Positions 1 to 9,163 of a DNA stretch of 64,000 nt are shown here, piece by piece. Position numbers and translations under genes: made by a program. Source of the DNA: Chloroflexota bacterium (GTDB lineage: Bacteria > Chloroflexota > Dehalococcoidia > JABGRK01); contig JABGRK010000011.1 in NCBI GenBank assembly GCA_018648325.1, forward strand, positions 21,478 through 85,477. Reading direction: 5' to 3'. The notes under the pieces are model-generated. The model did no database searches. It had not been told where the DNA came from and saw only the letters and a program-made list of their open reading frames with translations. Position 1 is the stretch's first letter, and each line of letters begins with the position of its first letter.

Positions 1-704
1 GCGAAATCAGCAGCTTCAAGGTTTCCTGTAGCGCCGATGTTAGCATAAACACCCTCAGAGAATGTGACCTGAAGCTGGTCGCCTCCAATGATACCCTTGA
101 CCTCATCTATACGTGGCGGAGATGCGGTATCCATAGGTGAAAAGTAGGCAGCATCCTTGGTTATGTTCCATACTTTTGCTTCATCAAGCCGTCCGATGAA
201 TGCATTCTGCCAGCCGTAGAATCCACCGACAGAGAACTCACCTGCGCACCATGTTCCATTGTAGCCAACTTCGTCATTCCAAGGGCTGTTCTCGGAGTAA
301 GCGAATATGGATGTTTCCCCGGTACCCGGTTGCATGTTATTGCCAGATGCATCACTGGTGGTGACATCCTCACCGTCAACGTATATCCTGATTCTGCCTA
401 CCGAAAGGTCATTTGGATCTCCATCAGGGCCGCTGGTATCGAAGGTTACCGCTACGTGTGACCATTCGTTCAGAGGCACCGCAGTGGAACTGTAGGCTCC
501 TCGTATTCCGGCCCTGCCATCCTGTGTGTTTCCGTTGTTATCTGCCTGCATATTGAAGGTTGCACGAAGAGTATCGCCTACCTTCTTTAAGGTGAAGGCA
601 TAGCCGCCATTACTGTATCCCACGTGTTTTGTGAAAATACTGTACTCACTCTGGGCATCATCGGTAGGATAAACCCATGACTCCAGTGTGGTGTTAAATT
701 TCAT
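1..704 (-). CDS. LamG/concanavalin-like surface protein, truncated, runs off the left edge
   Basis: An open frame runs from an ATG at 704 to the window edge without a stop (about 234 residues visible). The first ~180 residues look like a LamG/concanavalin-A lectin sandwich: 'LESWVYP' near the start, 'NEWSHVAVTFD', 'RIRIYVDGE' and 'FIGRLDEAKVW' in order. After it comes 'TASPPRIDEVKGI' and 'LQVTFSEGVY', which resembles a bacterial Ig-like (SbsA/Big_5 type) domain. Such proteins are normally exported, but this frame has no signal peptide and lacks the first strands of the LamG fold. Its start overlaps the last 11 bases of livF. The gene is therefore probably truncated at the 5' end or joined here by a rearrangement or assembly junction. 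The LamG reading is confident; the start is not. Confidence 0.7.
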   Translation of the reverse strand, partial: MKFNTTLESWVYPTDDAQSEYSIFTKHVGYSNGGYAFTLKKVGDTLRATFNMQADNNGNTQDGRAGIRGAYSSTAVPLNEWSHVAVTFDTSGPDGDPNDLSVGRIRIYVDGEDVTTSDASGNNMQPGTGETSIFAYSENSPWNDEVGYNGTWCAGEFSVGGFYGWQNAFIGRLDEAKVWNITKDAAYFSPMDTASPPRIDEVKGIIGGDQLQVTFSEGVYANIGATGNLEAADF

Positions 705-1431
705 CTCGGAATATGCCCAGGTAGGCCTCTTTGACCGCATTGTGATCGCGCAGCATTACTGCATCGCCGCTGGAAACGACCTTACCCGTTTGAAGTACGT
801 ATCCATAATCGGCTATAGACAAAACGATCGAGTTTTGTTCGGCTATCAGAAAAGAGGTTTTTTGCTCGGTCTTAATCTGATTTAATATGGTAAAGATGTT
901 TTCTATAATGCCGGGTGCCAGACCAAGCGAAGGCTCGTCCAAAAGGATTAGTCTAGGACGTCCCATCAGGGTTCTGCCTATTGATAGCATCTGTTGTTCT
1001 CCGCCGGACAGGTAACCGCTTTTTCTGGTTTGAAGCGGTGTTAGCGACGGGAAATAGCTGTAAACGCGTTCCATATCAGACTTAATCTCTTGTTTGTTCT
1101 TTCTAAGGTAGGCTCCCATTAACAGGTTCTCTTCGATCGTGAGCTGGGGAAATACTGATCGTCCCTGCAGTACATGTCTGACGCCAAGCCTTGCTATTTG
1201 CTCTGGCGCAAGTTTGTCGATACGTTTGCCGTCAAACTCTACACTACCTTCGCTCAGCTTTCCCTCTTCAACACGCAGTACGCCGGATATGCTTTTTAGG
1301 GTGGTAGATTTACCGCTACCATTGCTGCCTAAAAGGGCAACGATGCTGTCTGACTCAAGCGTCAAAGACATGCCGTCCAATGCCAGAACGACATCTGCAT
1401 AGACTGCTTTTATGTTGTTTACACTAAGCAT
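694..1431 (-). CDS. livF: Branched-chain amino-acid-type ABC transporter ATPase, LivF
   Basis: Cytoplasmic ATPase of a LivFGHMK-type importer (245 residues). It has Walker A 'GSNGSGKST', signature 'LSGGEQQML', Walker B 'LILLDEPSLGLAP' and an H-loop region in which 'AEQN' takes the place of the usual His-containing motif, which is typical of LivF. I chose the ATG at 1431 ('MLSVNNIKAVY'), the usual LivF N-terminus; a TTG at 1470 would add 13 basic residues and overlap livM. It is the last transporter gene of the operon. The C-terminus 'EAYLGIFRDEI' is normal for the family, so livF itself is complete even though a LamG fragment begins inside its last codons. Confidence 0.93.
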   Translation of the reverse strand: MLSVNNIKAVYADVVLALDGMSLTLESDSIVALLGSNGSGKSTTLKSISGVLRVEEGKLSEGSVEFDGKRIDKLAPEQIARLGVRHVLQGRSVFPQLTIEENLLMGAYLRKNKQEIKSDMERVYSYFPSLTPLQTRKSGYLSGGEQQMLSIGRTLMGRPRLILLDEPSLGLAPGIIENIFTILNQIKTEQKTSFLIAEQNSIVLSIADYGYVLQTGKVVSSGDAVMLRDHNAVKEAYLGIFRDEI

Positions 1432-1451
1432 TTTGTTTCTTATCCTATCAA

Positions 1452-2513
1452 TTATACGCCGAAAGGCCAACGCCTGTAGTTAAGCTTGATTTTGTGCCAT
1501 ATCGATATCAGTCCCAGTGGTTTGAAGGAGACGAACAGTATTATGGCCAGCCCGTAAATCGTATAGGTAATGTAGATCGATGTAGTGCTGCTGCCTGGTA
1601 TCACTCCAGAGGAACCAAGAACGCTGAGAATTTGCCTTATCAGGCTAAGAGAGATAACGCCCACAACCGCGCCTGCAGTTCTACCTGCACCACCGATGAT
1701 TATCATGCCCAGATACCATATTGAGTTTTCGAAAGTGAACTCGCTTGTGGTTATAACGCTGTTGCGGCTGGACAGCAATCCGCCGGCAAGTCCGGCAAAT
1801 AATCCTCCAATGAAAAACGCCTTTATCTTGATCCAGGATACATTTATACCAAGAGACTGGGCTGCAATATGATTGTCTCTGATTGCAATGAATGCACGTC
1901 CTATCCGCGAGCGGGAGATGTTGGCTGAGATCATGATACATAAAATAAGAAATGGCATTAGAAAGAAATACCATCTCAAATAACCTTTAATTTTAAAGCC
2001 CCAAAAAGAGGGAGAAGGTATTTGGTAAAGCCCATCTGTTGCACCAGTAATATCAAACTGGGTGATAATGAACTGGGAGATATACAAAAAGGCCAGTGTG
2101 GCGATTGCCACATAAAAGCCTTTGAGCCGGATAGCGGGCAGAGCAACAAACAGCGCAATAATTCCGGTAAGCAGGGCGGCGATTGGGAGTGCTGCCAGCA
2201 TGGGCCAGCCTGCCGCGGTGGTAAGTACTGCCATAGTAAATCCGCCTACCATGATAAAAGCGGTATGACCCAGGTTTACCTGTCCCGCCATGCCAGTGAT
2301 GACGTTCAGCCCAAGCACTGCGATGATGATAATGATCGTTTCGTTGGTCCAGCGCAGCCATCCACGTAGGGCAATATCCCCTGACCAGTCTGGAATAAAG
2401 GGCAACAATGCTAGAACGACCAGAAAGATTGCCAGCGCGATCCAGCGCTGGCGTGTACCCAGTAGCGCAAGGTCTCTTGCGTAGTCGGTTTTTTTTCGAC
2501 CTCTGACTGTCAC
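1452..2513 (-). CDS. livM: Branched-chain amino-acid-type ABC transporter permease, LivM
   Basis: Inner-membrane permease (353 residues) of the Liv-type importer. It shows the LivM hallmarks 'GLNVITGMAGQVNLGHTAF' and, later, 'GRAFIAIRDNHIAAQSLGI', the loop that contacts the ATPases. About nine or ten hydrophobic segments are visible, preceded by a basic N-terminus. It starts at GTG 2513, four bases after the livH stop and behind an AAAGGG ribosome site inside the livH end, so it is probably translationally coupled. It pairs with livH as a heterodimeric channel. The substrate cannot be read from sequence; Liv homologues carry branched-chain amino acids, amides, urea or aromatic compounds. Confidence 0.93.
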   Translation of the reverse strand: MTVRGRKKTDYARDLALLGTRQRWIALAIFLVVLALLPFIPDWSGDIALRGWLRWTNETIIIIIAVLGLNVITGMAGQVNLGHTAFIMVGGFTMAVLTTAAGWPMLAALPIAALLTGIIALFVALPAIRLKGFYVAIATLAFLYISQFIITQFDITGATDGLYQIPSPSFWGFKIKGYLRWYFFLMPFLILCIMISANISRSRIGRAFIAIRDNHIAAQSLGINVSWIKIKAFFIGGLFAGLAGGLLSSRNSVITTSEFTFENSIWYLGMIIIGGAGRTAGAVVGVISLSLIRQILSVLGSSGVIPGSSTTSIYITYTIYGLAIILFVSFKPLGLISIWHKIKLNYRRWPFGV

Positions 2514-2517
2514 CGGT

Positions 2518-3432
2518 TTACACCCTTTCTATTGGTTTTGTGCCCATAATACCGTATGGCCTGATAAGCAGCACCAGCATGATTAAAAGCATACTGAAAA
2601 CGCCCTCGACGCCCGACCATGAGTCGGGCAGATAATAAATAAGCAGGTTTTTTCCGACGGAAAGCAATAGCCCGCCGATAACGCAGCCCAAAAGCGAGTC
2701 TATGCCGCCGATAAGCACCACAGCCAGTATCACCAGCACCAGTTCGCTAAGCAGTATGCTCACGCCAATGGTAGTAGCCATCAAAAATCCGCCGGCTGTA
2801 GCGATCAGCGCACATAGAACCCAGGCTATCTGCGAGTTCAGTCTTGCGCTTACACCCAGACAGCGTGCTGCTATCTGGTTATCGTAAATAGCCCTCATAG
2901 CCAGCCCAAGCTTGGTCTTTTTAAAGAAAACAAGAAAGGCCAATGCTGCCAGTACAGCTACCACGAAGCTCCAGACAAGATTTATGGGCAGTGCAATATT
3001 GCCCAGATTATAGGAAGTTATGATGCCTTCGGGGCCTTGAATTTGTGGTATGGTCGGGGCCAGTGTCTTGGCCTGTAGGCCCCATATAAGCACAATCATT
3101 CCACGCAGCAATGCCAGCAGCCCCAGAGAAAGAATGAAGCTGACAAAAAGTGGCTTTCCTATCACGCGCCTGAAAAGCAGTCTTTCCACCAGTAGTCCAA
3201 AGGCAATTACCGACAAGAATGTTAGCAAAAATGCCAGAGGAAGGGGAAACCTTGGCTCTAGCGGCGAACCGATAAAGCTCCATGCTATAAGGGCTCCTAT
3301 ATAGGCAAACTGACCGTAGGCGATATTAAATACCTTGGTGCTGCGGTAGGTTATAACAAATCCCATGCCGATAAAACTGTATACCCCACCTACCAGTATG
3401 CCGGTTAGCACCAGTTGTAAAAACGTTGTCAT
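2518..3432 (-). CDS. livH: Branched-chain amino-acid-type ABC transporter permease, LivH
   Basis: Inner-membrane permease (304 residues) that pairs with LivM. Family features are the N-terminal 'GILVGGVYSFIGMGFVITYR', 'NIAYGQFAYIGALIA', and the coupling loop 'GLAMRAIYDNQIAARCLGV'. The C-terminal third 'ILAVVLIGGIDSLLGCVIGG' matches the conserved transmembrane region that follows in LivH. Eight or so hydrophobic helices are present. The gene lies 36 bases downstream of livG and four bases upstream of livM, within one transcription unit. Confidence 0.93.
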   Translation of the reverse strand: MTTFLQLVLTGILVGGVYSFIGMGFVITYRSTKVFNIAYGQFAYIGALIAWSFIGSPLEPRFPLPLAFLLTFLSVIAFGLLVERLLFRRVIGKPLFVSFILSLGLLALLRGMIVLIWGLQAKTLAPTIPQIQGPEGIITSYNLGNIALPINLVWSFVVAVLAALAFLVFFKKTKLGLAMRAIYDNQIAARCLGVSARLNSQIAWVLCALIATAGGFLMATTIGVSILLSELVLVILAVVLIGGIDSLLGCVIGGLLLSVGKNLLIYYLPDSWSGVEGVFSMLLIMLVLLIRPYGIMGTKPIERV

Positions 3433-3467
3433 ATGTACGTATATTCCGTATCTTTAGTATGCCTGAT

Positions 3468-4259
3468 TTATAAACTGCTCAAGTTAGAGGTCCATCCACC
3501 CAGATAAGCCTGGGTTACAAGTTCGTTACCAGCTATCTGCTCTGGTGTGCCCTCAGCGATTTTCTTGCCATAGTCCAGCACTATTACGGAGTGAGAAAGC
3601 TCCATTACTGCCTGGATATCGTGCTCAATCAGCAAAATAGTCATTCCCCTGTCATGCATATCAAAAATAAGATCAGTTACTATCTCTTTCATGGAATCAT
3701 CAAGGCCGCTCATCGGCTCGTCCAGTATGATTACTTCAGGTTGCATAACCAGTGCCCGGGCTATTTCTACCTGTTTGCGCTGTCCGTAAGACATGGCGGC
3801 AAGCGGTATTTTCCTGAGGTCTTCGATATGAGCAAAGGATATTGCTTCCTCTGCCATCCGGCGGCTTTCTACCTCTTCACGGCGGCTTTTACCGAAAAAA
3901 AGCATGGCATGGAGTATGCTGGCGCTGGTATGTATATAACGTCCTGCCATCAGTATATCCAGCGCAGTCATGCTGGGGTATGTTGTGGGATCCTGAAAGG
4001 TGCGGCTTATGCCCAGTGATGCAATTCGGTGGGCTTTTTGTCCGAGTATATCTTTATCGTGGTAAAGTATGCGGCCGTGCTGTGGGTGATAGTACCCGGT
4101 TATGCTGTTGATAAGGCAGGTTTTACCGGCACCGTTTGGTCCGATAATGGAGACGATTTGCCCCTGCTTAACCGAAAAGTCTACACCGTCAAGAGCTTTT
4201 ATGCCACCAAAACCCAGGTGAATATCCTTGCCGACAAGTATGTCGTTTTCTTCTATCAA
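3468..4259 (-). CDS. livG: Branched-chain amino-acid-type ABC transporter ATPase, LivG
   Basis: Second ATPase of the importer (263 residues). Walker A is 'GPNGAGKTCL', the signature is 'MSYGQRKQVEIARAL' (the LSYG variant typical of LivG), Walker B is 'VIILDEPMSGLDD' and the H-loop is 'LLIEHD'. The C-terminus 'AYLGG' is family-typical. The only plausible start is TTG at 4259 with a weak ribosome site, since no ATG or GTG lies before the first beta strand. It is separated from the binding-protein gene by 143 bases holding a G/C-rich hairpin, which may lower expression of the membrane and ATPase genes relative to the binding protein. Confidence 0.92.
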   Translation of the reverse strand: MIEENDILVGKDIHLGFGGIKALDGVDFSVKQGQIVSIIGPNGAGKTCLINSITGYYHPQHGRILYHDKDILGQKAHRIASLGISRTFQDPTTYPSMTALDILMAGRYIHTSASILHAMLFFGKSRREEVESRRMAEEAISFAHIEDLRKIPLAAMSYGQRKQVEIARALVMQPEVIILDEPMSGLDDSMKEIVTDLIFDMHDRGMTILLIEHDIQAVMELSHSVIVLDYGKKIAEGTPEQIAGNELVTQAYLGGWTSNLSSL

Positions 4260-4340
4260 GATAATTGTTTATCCGGGCAGTTTCACAAAGCTCAAACCCG
4301 GCACGCCTCCATACATAGCATTACTTTCTCGGGTGAGCAC

Positions 4341-4380
4341 AAAAACGACAGGGGGAACCCCGCCTTGCGCAGAGTCCCCC
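4341..4380 (-). terminator. Possible intercistronic hairpin between the binding protein and livG
   Basis: On the minus strand a run of five G plus A is complementary to TCCCCC about 20 bases later, and the hairpin is followed by TGTCGTTTTTG. It sits after the binding-protein stop and before livG. Leaky terminators at this place are known in binding-protein operons, where they keep the binding protein in excess. The inner part of the stem is imperfect, so this is tentative. Confidence 0.4.
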
Positions 4381-4402
4381 AAATTTCGTTTCTTGCAGTT
4401 TA

Positions 4403-5638
4403 CTATTCAAAGGTTCTGGGTAATTGAATTTCATCGCTGACCGATACAGTCCCGGTAGCTGTGAATTGGGCGATTTTCATGGTGGAAACACCGATGCGTT
4501 TGTTGGGTCCGTAACCGAAGTCACCGGTATTACCCCTGGTATCGATTTCTATCATATCCAGTAGGGCCTGATATATATCTTCGCCGTTCAGATCTTCCAC
4601 ACTGTTATTACCAACCATAGCTTTGCTAACTGCATCTTCAAGTATGTATTTAAAGGTTATCAGGTGGCGCATATCGGACCATGCGTTATTGGTTCCCGCA
4701 TGCTCATATATATCGGTGTAGAGCTGAGCAGCTACCGAATCGTCCGACCATGGGGTCTCTGAACGGTATACATAGAAACCTGCCGCGGCTGAGCCAACCA
4801 TTTCAATCAGCTTATGCGATTCGATATACTCACTGAAGCAGAATTTTGCATCAACAACATTATCATCATCATAATCAAAGTCAAGGCCAAGGAAGTTGCC
4901 GATTGCTACTGCTGCATTACCGGTAACACCTTGCATCCAGATATAATCCACCTCCGCAGTTTTTAAAACGGTGAGCGGTGCTGTAAGGTCTATATCTGTA
5001 ATGTTATAGGTACTCTCTACCGTTTCCACTCCCAGACCCATGGTATATGGCAGTGCCATTTTCCATTGGAAGCCGGATGTGAGAGGCGGCCCCCAGGTTA
5101 GCACGCCTATTTTCGGGGTTCCGGTTCCTGTAAAGTCATCAATGGCCCAATCTATGAATCCACCGAAACCATCTGATGTGGGAATAGGAAGAGCGAAAAA
5201 CCTGCTAGGCAGCTCGAAGATGTCAGGCATGATGGCCGAAGCGGTAAATATTACCGATTTATCCTCATTTATGTTATCTTTTTCACCTAAAAGCAGGTAA
5301 TCCTCAACCGCAATATACATCAGCGGGTCGAAGGTTTCTTTGAGAGTTCTATAGGCGGTGATGGCTCCAGCGGGCGTACCTTTGTTGTCTTCTATCTGCC
5401 ACTTCAGTTGAGCGCCATTAATGCCGTCCTCAACTTCGTTTATATAGTTAAATATAAGCTCTATCTCATCTATCAGGGCTGAGACAACATCGGGAGCGGG
5501 TCCGGTTTGTCCTCCCATTATCCCGATGCGGATATACTCCCCTTCCGACTCTTCTCCGCAGCCCATGACTCCAAGTGGAATTGCCAGTAACATGGCCACA
5601 AAAACTATAAATCCGGTCTTAAAACTTCTTAACTTCAC
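4403..5638 (-). CDS. Substrate-binding lipoprotein of the Liv-type ABC transporter
   Basis: Extracytoplasmic binding protein (about 411 residues) of the Peripla_BP_6/LivK type. From GTG 5638 the protein begins 'VKLRSFKTGF' followed by a hydrophobic stretch and lipobox 'LGVMGC', so it should be a lipoprotein. That GTG has a strong GGGGAGGGA ribosome site; an upstream ATG at 5683 would add 15 residues before the signal peptide and is less likely. The first mature strand 'IRIGIMGGQTGPAPD' is the canonical Peripla_BP_6 entry, and 'GTPAGAITAYRTL' and 'KIGVLTWG' follow the expected order. Many Asp/Glu residues are present. The ligand is unknown. Confidence 0.88.
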   Translation of the reverse strand: MKLRSFKTGFIVFVAMLLAIPLGVMGCGEESEGEYIRIGIMGGQTGPAPDVVSALIDEIELIFNYINEVEDGINGAQLKWQIEDNKGTPAGAITAYRTLKETFDPLMYIAVEDYLLLGEKDNINEDKSVIFTASAIMPDIFELPSRFFALPIPTSDGFGGFIDWAIDDFTGTGTPKIGVLTWGPPLTSGFQWKMALPYTMGLGVETVESTYNITDIDLTAPLTVLKTAEVDYIWMQGVTGNAAVAIGNFLGLDFDYDDDNVVDAKFCFSEYIESHKLIEMVGSAAAGFYVYRSETPWSDDSVAAQLYTDIYEHAGTNNAWSDMRHLITFKYILEDAVSKAMVGNNSVEDLNGEDIYQALLDMIEIDTRGNTGDFGYGPNKRIGVSTMKIAQFTATGTVSVSDEIQLPRTFE

Positions 5639-5692
5639 TAAATCCCTCCCCGACAGGTATTTTTTAATACAGGCTTCTTTCATATATGAAAA

Positions 5693-6547
5693 TCAGCAGT
5701 AGAAGGCGATGCCCAGCATCTGTCCCACCGCGCTGATCATAACCGGTGAAAACGGCGTTATATGAACTTCGCCGCAGTCGTAGCGTGAAGCAATCAAATC
5801 CTTGAGATCCTCGGCTTCAGCTATGCCATCGGTATAATGAACCATGACATTGATCTTGCTTCCTTTATCGCTGTATTTCTCTACCAGATCCAGCATTTTG
5901 GCTATGCATTTGCGTTTTCCCCTTACTCTGGCAATCACATCCATCATCCCGGTATCGTCAACAAATCCGATTATGGGTTTAACATCCAGCATTTCACCCA
6001 GTTTGGCTGACTTTGGGGCTCGTCCTATGTTGATAAGGTATTTGAGTGTATCGGGGGCTGCCATGTATATCACCCGGGAAATGAGGTCACGGGCAACCTC
6101 AATAACCTCTTTCACGCTACTACCCTGCTGGGCGGCCCGCGCTGCTTCCAGAACGGTAAAACCCAGCGCTCCCGCCGAAGTTTTGCTGTCGATGATCTCG
6201 ATATTGACGCCGGAATTCTGCCTTCTGATATGTCTTTTGGCCTGATAAGCCGCTTCATGCGAGGCCGTAAGTGCTTTCGATACCAGAATACAGACGATAT
6301 TATCTGTAGTTTTACCTAGCTCGGTAAAGGTGTTGATGAAATCACCGGGGCTCACTGCTGTTGTAGAGGGTTGTTCTTCCATATCTTCTATGCGCTTGCG
6401 GATATCTTCACGGGAAATATCAATGTCATCGCGATAGTGTTTGCCGTCGATGACAAGCCCTACCGGCAATACGCTTATTCCATATTCAGCTACCAGTTCG
6501 GGTGGAATGCAGCTTGTGCTGTCTGTTACGATTCGGACTTTAGCCAT
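5693..6547 (-). CDS. DegV family fatty-acid-binding protein
   Basis: DegV/EDD-fold protein of 284 residues, the usual family length. It opens with 'VRIVTDSTSCIPPELVAEYGI', has 'DGKHYRDDIDIS' and 'QPSTTAVSPGDFINTF' (the PxTSQPsp-type fatty-acid-head-group loop), and later 'LKYLINIGRAPKSAKLGEMLDVKPII', all in family order. DegV proteins bind a fatty acid; the FakB members present it to the FakA kinase for phospholipid synthesis. No fakA gene lies in the window. It lies 55 bases upstream of the binding-protein start on the same strand, and may lead that operon. Confidence 0.9.
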   Translation of the reverse strand: MAKVRIVTDSTSCIPPELVAEYGISVLPVGLVIDGKHYRDDIDISREDIRKRIEDMEEQPSTTAVSPGDFINTFTELGKTTDNIVCILVSKALTASHEAAYQAKRHIRRQNSGVNIEIIDSKTSAGALGFTVLEAARAAQQGSSVKEVIEVARDLISRVIYMAAPDTLKYLINIGRAPKSAKLGEMLDVKPIIGFVDDTGMMDVIARVRGKRKCIAKMLDLVEKYSDKGSKINVMVHYTDGIAEAEDLKDLIASRYDCGEVHITPFSPVMISAVGQMLGIAFYC

Positions 6548-6733
6548 GAATTTTCTAGTCCATCAACTTCCAAGTATTGCTAAAACGTATACTCATATTT
6601 CATAATATGACACCTAGCATTACTATGTATATTTTCGCTTGTATAATAAGCTGAAACACGGTTGATGTCAAGAGGGGAATTTAATAACGAGTCTTCGATC
6701 GTTTGAGTTTGATTAAAAAGGGCTGGAGGGTGA

Positions 6734-7891
6734 CTAAGTGCCGTTTTCTTGAGGACTAAGTAACTTATGAGCTTTTTTGAGCCAATCAGGGATAGGTATC
6801 TCCTGCGGGCAAACCTCCACGCACTCGCCACAATCGGTGCATTTGTCAGCACGCTGTTTATCTTTTAGCCCACGTGGTCCACTATAGAACATGCGCCTTA
6901 CTCGCACATTACCATACACAGCCGCCTCGTTGTACATGCCCAGAATGCCAGGAATTTCCACCCCGCTGGAGCAGGGCATGCAGTATCCGCATTTGGTACA
7001 TGGGATGGGGTTTAATCCTGTGTAGGCCTCCCGAACCTGATCGATCAATACGGATTCTTCATCGGTGAGACTACCTATGCCGGAGCGCTGGGCCGCAGCA
7101 ATGTTTTGCTTCACCTGCTCCATAGTGCTCATACCACTGAGGGCAACCGAAACCTCCGGCTGATTCCAGACCCACTTAAGTGCCCACTCGGCAGGGGTGC
7201 GCTGATGCTCCGCTTTCGCCCATACGTCGGCAACTTGCTCCGGTGGATTGACCAGCTGTCCCCCTCGTAGCGGTTCCATTACAACTACTGCTAATCCTTT
7301 ATCAGCAGCGTATTTGAGTCCTTGAGTGCCGGCCTGATGATCTATATCCATATAGTTGTATTGGATCTGGGCAAGGGTCCAGTTATCATATGCATCTATT
7401 ATTTGCTTGAAAGCCTCGTAACTGTCGTGGAAAGAAAAACCCAGATAATCAAAACGGCCACTGGCTATTTGCTTTTCAGCCCAACTCAGTATTCCCAGGT
7501 CTCTCACCTTGGCCCACGTGCGGGCATTCAGACCGTGCAACAGATAAAAATCTAGTTTACCTGTCTGTAATCGTTCAAGCTGCTCATCGAAGTAGCGGTC
7601 AAAGTCATCGGCTGTTTCCACTGCACGGGAGAGTAATTTGGTAGCCAGTTTTATTCTCTCGCGGTATCCATCCTTAAGGGCTTTGCCGACTACCACTTCA
7701 CTTTGCCCTGAGTGATATGGGTAAGCCGTGTCCAGATAATTAACGCCGTTATCAATTGCATACCGGATCATCTCAATAGCCCGGGCTTCATTAACTTTAC
7801 CCTGGCTGCCATCGATCAACGGCAGTCTCATCGCACCAAATCCAAGCGCTGATATTTCCCAATCAAGTTTTCCGAACTTGCGATATTGCAT
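6734..7891 (-). CDS. Aldo/keto reductase with C-terminal 4Fe-4S ferredoxin domain
   Basis: Cytoplasmic oxidoreductase of 385 residues. Residues 1-270 form an AKR TIM barrel: 'LGFGAMRLP', 'NYLDTAYPYHSGQSE' with the catalytic Asp and Tyr, a Lys in 'KLATKL', and 'YLLHGLN' with the catalytic His. The tail has 'CTKCGYCMPC' and, near the end, 'CTDCGECVEVCP', i.e. the Cys pattern of the ferredoxin-extended AKR family common in anaerobes. These use NAD(P)H and a small carbonyl compound, with the Fe-S part possibly linking to ferredoxin. The substrate is unknown. It lies 34 bases downstream of the larA-like gene on the same strand, suggesting co-transcription. Confidence 0.92.
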   Translation of the reverse strand: MQYRKFGKLDWEISALGFGAMRLPLIDGSQGKVNEARAIEMIRYAIDNGVNYLDTAYPYHSGQSEVVVGKALKDGYRERIKLATKLLSRAVETADDFDRYFDEQLERLQTGKLDFYLLHGLNARTWAKVRDLGILSWAEKQIASGRFDYLGFSFHDSYEAFKQIIDAYDNWTLAQIQYNYMDIDHQAGTQGLKYAADKGLAVVVMEPLRGGQLVNPPEQVADVWAKAEHQRTPAEWALKWVWNQPEVSVALSGMSTMEQVKQNIAAAQRSGIGSLTDEESVLIDQVREAYTGLNPIPCTKCGYCMPCSSGVEIPGILGMYNEAAVYGNVRVRRMFYSGPRGLKDKQRADKCTDCGECVEVCPQEIPIPDWLKKAHKLLSPQENGT

Positions 7892-7925
7892 GGTCAGTCC
7901 TTTTTTACGGATGGGCTGATAATTT

Positions 7926-9146
7926 TTACCCGAAAGATTGGATGTCAGCAGAAGGATAGACTACTACACTGGCGCCGTCCGGGTGATACTGCTTAAGCGC
8001 CTGCACAACCTTGTCCCAGTCGCGGATAAGTTGTGTTTTGCCCGGCGGGTCAACATTAATAACGCTGCTCATTTCAGGATACTGGCTGTAGTAAAGATAG
8101 TGGTTGATCTTTGGATCAATGGGCTGCTTCATATTCATCCTGCCGCCAATGGTCCTGCCCCAAGCTCCCATCAGGTAGTGGTTAACATGCCCCGAAGGAG
8201 AATTGGCAATGGTCACGATGTCTCCTCCACTATCTTTTAGAGATACGGCAGCACCCTTTATAACCCCGCCAGCCTCGCTGGACTTGATGTAGGCATTAGC
8301 GATAACGATGTCCTTATCTGTTGCCTTGGGAGTAATGTAATGCGTTTTTGCTACCTCGACTGCGGCCTCGGCAGCCTCGGTTTCTGCTCCGGCAAAGATT
8401 TCCACACTATCTCCGCGCATGTTTACTATGCACTCCACCAGAACATTCAGTCCGGTCATTGCGGCAACTTCTTCCATGTCGCATCGTCTGGGATTGATAC
8501 CGTAGTCTTTTCTATCCTGTGGGGTAATTGGTATGGAGTGATTGGCATGAACCGTATCCAGAGATGCTACTCCCGGCAGCATAATCTTACCTCCGCCAGT
8601 GAATACGGCAAAACCGTGCGGCGTAACCGAACCTATACCGATCTTAAAATCGCAGTGCATAACCTCTGCATTGATATGAACCTTGGTGCCGCGGCTGGTA
8701 GTTCCAACATAGACACAGTTTTCATACGGGTTATGACTATAGACAGGGTATCTGGCTACAATGTCCGCCCCCAGTTTTTTTGCATAATCCCACCTGTTCA
8801 TCGGTCCATGAGTGCCGGTTGCTGCCATGAACCTGATCTGATCGTCTTTGATTCCGGCCAGCGCCAGTTCCTCAAGTATGTGTGGTACTATTTTGGCTGC
8901 CCTGGTTATGCGGGTCATATCGTCGAATAGAATGACTACTTCTTTTTTACCCTTAGCCTGTTCTCTGATTGGCGCTGTCCCCATAAGGGTTGTAATCGAA
9001 GTCTTAATCTGGTCATCTGTTAAAGCCGGGCGATTGTATCCGGCAATGTTGTTTACCTTAACATCCCAATTGTCCGGTAGGGGGAAATCGACATCCCGGG
9101 GATCATCCCATGCCAACTGAGGAAGTTTTACTGTGTTGCTCATCAT
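7926..9146 (-). CDS. LarA-like (nickel-pincer) lactate racemase family protein
   Basis: A 406-residue member of the lactate racemase (LarA, formerly DUF2088) family. Family residues are present: 'DDMTR' at 75-79, 'GTHGPM' with His113, and 'TPHGFAVFTGGGK' with His177 and Lys187 ten residues apart, the spacing of the LarA residues that hold the nickel-pincer cofactor. Known members racemise or epimerise 2-hydroxy acids, but many paralogues act on other substrates. The maturation genes larB, larC and larE are not in the window, so cofactor supply would have to come from elsewhere. Start at ATG 9146 (or the adjacent ATG at 9143) behind AGGAGAG. Co-directional with the aldo/keto reductase, which might reduce a linked carbonyl. 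Confidence 0.85.
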   Translation of the reverse strand: MMSNTVKLPQLAWDDPRDVDFPLPDNWDVKVNNIAGYNRPALTDDQIKTSITTLMGTAPIREQAKGKKEVVILFDDMTRITRAAKIVPHILEELALAGIKDDQIRFMAATGTHGPMNRWDYAKKLGADIVARYPVYSHNPYENCVYVGTTSRGTKVHINAEVMHCDFKIGIGSVTPHGFAVFTGGGKIMLPGVASLDTVHANHSIPITPQDRKDYGINPRRCDMEEVAAMTGLNVLVECIVNMRGDSVEIFAGAETEAAEAAVEVAKTHYITPKATDKDIVIANAYIKSSEAGGVIKGAAVSLKDSGGDIVTIANSPSGHVNHYLMGAWGRTIGGRMNMKQPIDPKINHYLYYSQYPEMSSVINVDPPGKTQLIRDWDKVVQALKQYHPDGASVVVYPSADIQSFG

Positions 9147-9163
9147 CGCTCTCCTAATCGCTA

